From Pinisolibacter sp040275425 (lineage in GTDB: Bacteria > Pseudomonadota > Alphaproteobacteria > Rhizobiales > Ancalomicrobiaceae): 6,028 bases of DNA. The stretch lies in assembly GCA_040275425.1 (NCBI GenBank), contig JBEOKB010000159.1, positions 1 to 6,028 on the forward strand. Reading direction: 5' to 3'. Position 1 is the first letter of the stretch, and each line of letters opens with the position of its first letter. A program made the position numbers and the translations under genes. Below the pieces are notes generated by a model. The model had not been told where the DNA came from. It did no database searches and saw only the letters and a list, made by a program, of their open reading frames with translations. This document shows, piece by piece, positions 1-6,028 of this stretch.

Positions 1-110
1 TTCGACGATCGGCGGTCCGCATCTCGATCGGGGTGGAGACGACGGCCGATGAGGTCGAACGGTTCGCGACGATCTGGGCGCGGGTGATCTCTCGGCTGAC
101 CGGCCCGTGA
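1..110 (+). CDS. Cysteine desulfurase (IscS/NifS/SufS2-like), C-terminal end only
   Basis: The open frame read from base 3 ends at TGA 108-110 and gives 35 residues. They include SAVRISIGVETTADEVERF followed by an amphipathic-looking ATIWARVISRL tail. The pattern 'VRxSxGxxTTxxEVxxF' is typical of the extreme C-terminus of PLP-dependent cysteine desulfurases of the NifS/IscS group. These enzymes convert cysteine to alanine and an enzyme-bound persulfide. The catalytic lysine and cysteine would lie upstream of the window, so activity cannot be judged here. A second desulfurase gene directly before sufB is known in alphaproteobacterial suf operons (sufS2 in Agrobacterium, from memory), which supports the call. 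Only the tail is visible, so another fold-type I aminotransferase cannot be excluded. Confidence 0.62.
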   Translation, partial: RRSAVRISIGVETTADEVERFATIWARVISRLTGP

Positions 111-122
111 GGCGATCGCCTC
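109..122. repeat. Perfect 14-bp palindrome at the end of the upstream gene
   Basis: GAGGCGATCGCCTC is its own reverse complement and overlaps the last two bases of the upstream stop codon. As RNA it could form a 5-bp stem with a GATC loop. No T-run follows, so it is not a standard intrinsic terminator. It lies just upstream of the candidate -35 element of the sufB promoter. The core GCGATCGC is a common word in this kind of GC-rich genome, so it may be chance. Confidence 0.4.
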
Positions 123-149
123 TGGACGGAACGGAATTCGGGACTATCT
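122..149 (+). promoter_or_regulatory. Candidate sigma-70 type promoter for sufB
   Basis: CTGGAC (122-127) and CTATCT (144-149) are separated by 16 bases. Each matches 5 of 6 positions of the alphaproteobacterial housekeeping consensus as I know it (CTTGAC, 17-base spacer, CTATAT). The segment from about 131 to 165 is clearly richer in A/T than the coding DNA on both sides. Transcription would start near 155-157, leaving a leader of about 50 bases before the sufB ATG. Only 94 bases separate the upstream desulfurase stop from sufB, so read-through from an upstream promoter is equally possible. Confidence 0.4.
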
Positions 150-165
150 GAACTACATTCTCGAA
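137..165. promoter_or_regulatory. Imperfect 29-bp dyad over the candidate -10 and start site (possible iron or Fe-S regulator site)
   Basis: The outer arms TTCG (137-140) and CGAA (162-165) are exact inverted repeats around a centre at base 151. Going inward, the pairs 142/160, 143/159, 145/157 and 147/155 also match, giving 8 of 14 symmetric pairs. Inside it lies TGA-N9-TCG (149-163), one base from the TGA-N9-TCA pattern reported for iron-responsive sites in alphaproteobacteria. Suf operons in this class are commonly controlled by RirA, Irr or IscR, which makes an operator here plausible. The match is too weak to name the regulator. Confidence 0.28.
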
Positions 166-204
166 CCCGCGGACCTTGAACCCGCGCTGCGAAGAGAGAA
201 CGAC

Positions 205-1674
<1,470 letters not shown>

Positions 1675-1694
1675 CGGCGGGGACAGGGTGCCTT

Positions 1695-1829
1695 CCTTCT
1701 CCCCTTGAGGGAGACGGTGGCCGAAGGCCGGATGAGGGGGCTCGAGCCCTCCTCTCGGCAGAGTTTCGCGGAAGCGCGGCGACCCCTCATCCGCCCCTTC
1801 GGGGCACCTTCTCCCGCAAGGGGAGAAGG
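1695..1829. repeat. Large mosaic palindromic repeat (RIME-like) between sufB and sufC
   Basis: The left arm (1695-1739) and right arm (1783-1829) are inverted copies of each other around a 43-base centre. Aligned as inverted copies they agree at 41 of 47 columns, with four substitutions and two single-base gaps. Each arm also folds on itself. On the right, CCTTCTCCC (1807-1815) pairs with GGGAGAAGG (1821-1829), and GCCCC (1793-1797) pairs with GGGGC (1801-1805). On the left, 1695-1703 pairs with 1709-1717 with one mismatch, and GGCC (1719-1722) pairs with GGCC (1726-1729). Words such as CTTCTCCC, GGATGAGGGG and CCCCTCATCC recur between genes in many Hyphomicrobiales genomes, similar to RIME elements; this is from memory, not a search. 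No T-tract follows, so it is not an ordinary terminator. The flanks 1675-1694 and 1830-1922 show no recognisable gene. Confidence 0.85.
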
Positions 1830-1919
1830 GGGCGCGCGCGGCAGGATCGGTGGTCCACCCGGACCGCCTCACGGGTTGGATGCGGATTTCGCCGGATCGC
1901 TCCTGGCGATCGCGACGAT

Positions 1920-1923
1920 GGGA
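1920..1923 (+). promoter_or_regulatory. Weak ribosome binding site that favours the 1932 start of sufC
   Basis: GGGA lies eight bases before the ATG at 1932. The ATG at 1923, in the same frame, has only GCGACGATGG before it, with no convincing Shine-Dalgarno sequence. An ATG at 1918 is in another frame and stops after two codons (ATG GGA TGA). The spacing and the family N-terminus both support 1932, but the site is weak. Confidence 0.4.
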
Positions 1924-1931
1924 TGAACGAG

Positions 1932-2687
<756 letters not shown>

Positions 2688-2697
2688 GGGGGCGGTC

Positions 2698-4023
2698 ATG
2701 AGCGTGATCCCGGCGCCGCAGCGGCGCAAGACCAGGGCGGAGAGCGACCTCGAGGCGGCCTTCGCGGCGCGCGCCGAAGCGCTGCCCGGCGATTTCTCCG
2801 AGCGGGCGGCGGCGTTCGCCCGCTACAGCGGCGTCGGTCTGCCGCATCGGCGGATCGAGGCCTATCACTACACCGATCTGCGCTCGCTTCTTTCGAGCGC
2901 GCCGCCGCCGGCGGGCGTGCCGTCGGCGCCGACCGCGACCGCCGACGTGCTCGGCGGGGTCGACGCGGCGCGGGCGGTGTTCGTCGACGGACATTTCGTG
3001 GCGGCGCTGTCGGATCTCTCCGGCCTCGGCGACGGTGTGGCGGTGACGACGGTGGCGGCGGGGCTGGCGACGGGCGAGGGCCTCGGCGGGCTCGGCGCGC
3101 GGATCGCGGCGGCGGAGATCGCGGCCGATCCGATGGTGGCGCTGGCGGTCGCGTTCTTCACCGACGGCGTGGTGGTCACGGTCGCGGCGGGGACGCGGGC
3201 GGCACGGCCGCTGGAGATCCGGCATCTCTCGTCGGGCGCATCGGTTTCGGCCCACGTCCGCCATGCGGTCACGGTGGGCGCGGGCGGGGCGATCGATATC
3301 ATCGAGAGCCACGAGAGCCCGGACGGGGTGGAGATCCACGCCCATACCGTGACCGAACTGACGATCGGAGCGGGCGCGAAGGCGACCTGGATCGATCGTC
3401 AGCGCGAGGGAAGCGAGGCGTGCCGGTTCTCGACGCTCGCCGTCGATCTCGCCGACGAGGCCGCGTTCGATCACAGCGTGATCACGCTCGGGGCCAAAGT
3501 CGCGCGCACGCAGGTGTTCGCGCGGCTCGGGGCACGGACCGACTTCACCACGCGCGGCGCGACGCTGGCGCGCGGACGGACCCATGCCGACGCGACGCTG
3601 GTGGTCGCGCACACGGGGCCGGGCGGGGTCAGCCGCGAGCTCTACAAGTCGGTGGTCGACGACGAGGCGGTGAGCGTGTTCCAGGGACGGATCGCGGTCG
3701 AGAGCGCGGCGCAGCAGACCGACGGGCGGATGGGCGCGCATGCGGTACTCCTGTCCGACCGGGCCGAGGCCAAGGCCAAGCCGGAGCTCGAGATCTTCGC
3801 CGACGACGTCGCCTGCGCCCACGGGGCGACGGTGTCGGAGATCGACGAGAGCCTGAAGTTCTATCTGATGAGCCGCGGCATTCCGGCCGAGGAGACCGAG
3901 AAGCTCCTGATCCGCGCCTTCCTCGGCGAGGTCACCGACGCGATCGCCTCCGAGCCGATCCGTGAGGCGATCGAGGTCGAGATCGACGCCTGGGTCGAGG
4001 GACGCAAGGGGGGTGCGCGATGA
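2698..4023 (+). CDS. sufD: SufD, Fe-S cluster assembly scaffold subunit
   Basis: This 441-residue protein is the SufB paralogue that pairs with SufB and SufC in the scaffold complex and is linked to iron acquisition. The N-terminal helical part carries RRIEAYHYTDL (residues 51-61), a form of the conserved SufD 'E-x-(W/Y)-x-YTDL' motif. The centre is an Ala/Gly/Val-rich beta-helix, and the C-terminus has DVACAHGATVSEID. There, Cys373 and His375 correspond to E. coli Cys358 and His360, the latter implicated in iron or cluster binding. The following FYLMSRGIPAEETEKLLIRAFLGEV is a standard SufD ending. The ATG at 2698 has GAGGGGG (2686-2692) just upstream, overlapping the sufC stop, and gives a family-sized protein. 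An in-frame start at 2620 would lie inside sufC and is unlikely. The stop overlaps the sufS start by ATGA, suggesting translational coupling. Confidence 0.96.
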   Translation: MSVIPAPQRRKTRAESDLEAAFAARAEALPGDFSERAAAFARYSGVGLPHRRIEAYHYTDLRSLLSSAPPPAGVPSAPTATADVLGGVDAARAVFVDGHFVAALSDLSGLGDGVAVTTVAAGLATGEGLGGLGARIAAAEIAADPMVALAVAFFTDGVVVTVAAGTRAARPLEIRHLSSGASVSAHVRHAVTVGAGGAIDIIESHESPDGVEIHAHTVTELTIGAGAKATWIDRQREGSEACRFSTLAVDLADEAAFDHSVITLGAKVARTQVFARLGARTDFTTRGATLARGRTHADATLVVAHTGPGGVSRELYKSVVDDEAVSVFQGRIAVESAAQQTDGRMGAHAVLLSDRAEAKAKPELEIFADDVACAHGATVSEIDESLKFYLMSRGIPAEETEKLLIRAFLGEVTDAIASEPIREAIEVEIDAWVEGRKGGAR

Positions 4024-5252
4024 GCGAGGGGAACGGCGTCTACGACGTCGAGGCGATCCGGCGCGACTTCCCGATCCTGTCGACGACAGTCCACGGCAAG
4101 CCGCTGGTCTATCTCGACAACGGGGCTTCGGCGCAGAAGCCGCAGGTGGTGATCGACGAGATGGTCGACGTGATGACGCGGCGCTACGCCAACGTCCATC
4201 GCGGGCTGCACCATCTCGCCAACGCCGCGACCGAGGCCTACGAGGGCGCGCGCGAGATCGTGCGCGGCTTCCTCGGAGCCAAGTCGGTCGACGAGGTCAT
4301 CTTCACCAAGTCGACCACCGAGGCGATCAATCTGGTGGCGTCCTCGCTCGGGCAGTCGATCGGCGAGGGTGACGAGATCGTGCTGTCGATCCTCGAGCAT
4401 CACGCCAACATCGTGCCGTGGCACTTCCTGCGCGAGCGCAAGGGCGCGGTGATCAAGTGGGCGCCGATCGCCGAGGACGGCACGTTCCTCCTCGACGAAT
4501 TCGAGAAGCTGCTCACCCCGCGCACCAGGATCGTGGCGGTGACGCAGATGTCCAACGTCACCGGGACCGTGGTGCCGGTGAAGGAGATCTGCCGGATCGC
4601 CCACGAGCGCGGGATCAAGGTGCTGGTCGACGGAAGCCAGGCGGCGGTGCACATGGCGGTCGACGTCCAGGACATCGGCTGCGACTTCTACTGCATCACC
4701 GGCCACAAGCTCTACGGGCCGACCGGCATCGGCGTGCTGTGGGGCCGTTACGACCTGCTGGCGGCGATGCCGCCGTTCCTCGGCGGTGGCGAGATGATCC
4801 GCGAGGTGAGCGAGACCGACGTCACCTACGGCGCGCCGCCGCATCGGTTCGAGGCGGGGACGCCGCCGATCGTCGAGGCGGCCGGGCTCGGCGCGGCGCT
4901 CTCCTACATGCTGAAGGTCGGGCGCGATCGCATCGCCGCGCACGAGGCGACGCTCGCGGCCTACGCGCAGAAGCGGCTCGCCGAGATGAACTCGATCCGG
5001 GTGTTCGGCACCGCGCCGGGCAAGGGGGCGATCGTGTCGTTCGAGGTCGAGGGCGCGCATGCCCACGACGTCGCCACCATCCTCGATCGCTACGGCATCG
5101 CGGTCCGGGCGGGCACGCACTGCGCCCAGCCGCTCCTGAAGCGCTACGGCGTCACCTCGACCTGCCGCGCCTCCTTCGCCATGTACAATCGTCTCGACGA
5201 GGTCGACCGGCTGGTCGAAGGTCTCGCCAAGGCGCAACAGTTCTTCTCCTGA
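4020..5252 (+). CDS. sufS: SufS, group II cysteine desulfurase
   Basis: This 410-residue PLP enzyme converts L-cysteine to alanine and leaves a persulfide on its active-site cysteine for transfer to the SufBCD scaffold. The visible catalytic set is complete. His127 in EHHANIVPW stacks on the cofactor, and Asp204 and Gln207 in VDGSQAAVH contact PLP. Lys230 in ITGHKLYGPTG forms the Schiff base, Cys368 in RAGTHCAQP carries the persulfide, and Arg383 in TCRASFAMYN binds the substrate carboxylate. The RAGTHC context and short active-site loop place it in group II (SufS) rather than IscS. Group II enzymes usually need SufE or SufU to accept sulfur, and neither is in the window. The ATG overlaps the sufD stop by four bases (ATGA), and AAGGGGGG lies just upstream, starting at 4008, within sufD. 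Confidence 0.98.
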   Translation: MSEGNGVYDVEAIRRDFPILSTTVHGKPLVYLDNGASAQKPQVVIDEMVDVMTRRYANVHRGLHHLANAATEAYEGAREIVRGFLGAKSVDEVIFTKSTTEAINLVASSLGQSIGEGDEIVLSILEHHANIVPWHFLRERKGAVIKWAPIAEDGTFLLDEFEKLLTPRTRIVAVTQMSNVTGTVVPVKEICRIAHERGIKVLVDGSQAAVHMAVDVQDIGCDFYCITGHKLYGPTGIGVLWGRYDLLAAMPPFLGGGEMIREVSETDVTYGAPPHRFEAGTPPIVEAAGLGAALSYMLKVGRDRIAAHEATLAAYAQKRLAEMNSIRVFGTAPGKGAIVSFEVEGAHAHDVATILDRYGIAVRAGTHCAQPLLKRYGVTSTCRASFAMYNRLDEVDRLVEGLAKAQQFFS

Positions 5253-5265
5253 CGGGAATCACGCG

Positions 5266-5652
5266 ATGGAAGACACCGCTCTGGATTTCTCCTTTGGCCC
5301 GTCCCTGGTCGAGACGTCGGGTGGACCGGCGATCCCGCCGGCGGAGCTGCAACGCCTGACCCACGACATCATCGGCGCGCTCAAGACGGTCTACGACCCG
5401 GAGATTCCGGCCGACATCTACGAGCTCGGGCTGATCTACCGCGTCGACATCGACGACGACCGCAACGTCAAGGTCGAGATGACGCTGACGGCGCCGGGCT
5501 GTCCGGTGGCGGGCGAGATGCCGGACTGGGTGCAGAACGCGGTGCGTTCGGTCGCGGGCATCAACGAGGTGACGGTCGACATGGTGTTCGATCCGCCGTG
5601 GACGCAGGACCGCATGTCCGACGAAGCGCGCATCGCGCTCGACATGTACTGA
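5266..5652 (+). CDS. sufT: SUF-associated DUF59/MIP18-family assembly protein (SufT/SufX type)
   Basis: This is a small cytosolic protein of 128 residues. After a variable, acidic N-terminal stretch of about 25 residues comes the DUF59 core. It has DPEIPADIYELGLIY (residues 44-58), TAPGCPVAGEMP with the conserved Cys79, and DPPWTQDRMSDEARIALDMY at residues 109-128. This is the family regularly found between sufS and sufA in proteobacteria, annotated as SUF system Fe-S assembly protein, SufT or SufX. The eukaryotic homologue, MIP18/CIA2, helps deliver clusters to targets, and bacterial SufT is needed for Fe-S protein maturation under high demand in some species. Its exact biochemical step is unsettled. 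It starts 13 bases after sufS with GGGA (5254-5257) at 8-base spacing, so it is clearly part of the same operon. Confidence 0.93.
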   Translation: MEDTALDFSFGPSLVETSGGPAIPPAELQRLTHDIIGALKTVYDPEIPADIYELGLIYRVDIDDDRNVKVEMTLTAPGCPVAGEMPDWVQNAVRSVAGINEVTVDMVFDPPWTQDRMSDEARIALDMY

Positions 5653-5658
5653 AACGAC

Positions 5659-5664
5659 AGGAGG
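5659..5664 (+). promoter_or_regulatory. Strong Shine-Dalgarno sequence for sufA
   Basis: AGGAGG sits five bases before the ATG at 5670 in the 17-base gap after the DUF59 gene. It is the only full consensus ribosome binding site among the starts in this window and fixes the sufA start. Confidence 0.85.
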
Positions 5665-5669
5665 GCGAC

Positions 5670-6028
5670 ATGGGTCTCTTCGGCGACATGCCGGTGGTGA
5701 AGCTGACGCCGGCGGCGGTGGAGCGGGTGCGCTCGATCATCGCGAATTCGATCACCCCGCTCGCCGGGCTCCGGCTCGGGATCGAGAAGGGCGGCTGCGC
5801 GGGCATGACCTACCGGTTCCAGATGGTCGAGGCGGCCGATCCCAAGGACGACGTGGTCGAGGTCGACGGGGTGAAGGTGTTCGTCGATCCGGGCGCGACG
5901 CTGTTCCTCCTCGGCACCACGGTCGACTTCAAGACGGACAAGATGGCCTCGACCTTCGTGTTCGAGAACCCCAACCAGGTCTCCGCCTGCGGCTGCGGCG
6001 AGAGCGTGGCGATCGAACCGGCGAAGGT
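5670..6028 (+). CDS. sufA: SufA, A-type Fe-S cluster carrier (3' end cut by the window)
   Basis: The frame gives 119 codons without a stop before the window ends. The protein begins MGLFGDMPVVKLTPAAVERV and matches the A-type carrier (HesB/IscA/SufA) family, which accepts clusters from the SufBCD scaffold and transfers them to apo-proteins. The three ligand cysteines are present: Cys43 in EKGGCAGMTY, and Cys107 and Cys109 in SACGCGES. The gap of 63 residues between the first and second is the normal family spacing. FENPNQVSACGCGESV is the classic C-terminal signature, so at most a handful of residues should be missing. The position after the DUF59 gene and the strong ribosome site support SufA as the last core gene of the operon. 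IscA or ErpA would be the alternative names; operon context favours SufA. Confidence 0.95.
   Translation, partial: MGLFGDMPVVKLTPAAVERVRSIIANSITPLAGLRLGIEKGGCAGMTYRFQMVEAADPKDDVVEVDGVKVFVDPGATLFLLGTTVDFKTDKMASTFVFENPNQVSACGCGESVAIEPAK

Noticed and set aside
1783..1829. The strong hairpin of the right repeat arm as a rho-independent terminator after sufB.
   Set aside because: It is followed by GGGCGCGCGCG rather than a T-run, and essential suf genes follow on the same strand without a clear new promoter.
1705..1926. A small 73-residue reading frame (starting at TTG) across the repeat, ending in an ATGA overlap with the 1923 ATG.
   Set aside because: Most of it is translated repeat (for example RPLIRPFGAPSPARGEG), a pattern often misannotated as hypothetical protein. 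The start has no ribosome site.

Overview
The window is GC-rich DNA with strong G/C bias at third codon positions. It carries a SUF iron-sulfur cluster assembly operon on the + strand. The gene order, the protein sequences and a palindromic repeat of a type common in rhizobia-like genomes point to an alphaproteobacterium, most likely Hyphomicrobiales. That taxonomic call is inference. The order is 3' end of a cysteine desulfurase gene - sufB - sufC - sufD - sufS - DUF59 gene (sufT/sufX type) - sufA. As I recall it, this matches the Agrobacterium-type arrangement called sufS2-B-C-D-S1-X-A.

Layout: bases 1-110 are the C-terminal end of a class V aminotransferase-fold cysteine desulfurase. Bases 111-204 hold a candidate promoter and an imperfect dyad ahead of sufB (205-1674). 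A 257-base gap follows, most of it a large inverted repeat (1695-1829). From sufC onward the genes are tightly packed: sufC (1932-2687), 10 bases, sufD (2698-4023), a 4-base ATGA overlap, sufS (4020-5252), 13 bases, the DUF59 gene (5266-5652), 17 bases, then sufA (5670 to the window end, not terminated). No stretch over 300 bases lacks a gene.

How the genes work together: SufS takes sulfur from cysteine as a persulfide on Cys368. The SufB-SufC-SufD scaffold receives the sulfur and builds a cluster, with SufC supplying ATP hydrolysis. SufA is an A-type carrier that passes clusters to apo-proteins. The DUF59 protein is a maturation accessory. All key catalytic residues I looked for are present, so the operon looks intact and functional. 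No sufE or sufU is in the window.

I found no undescribed system. The genes are ordinary housekeeping genes. The points worth a second look are non-coding: the mosaic palindromic repeat inside the operon between sufB and sufC, its paired base changes that keep the hairpins, and the dyad and direct repeats upstream of sufB.
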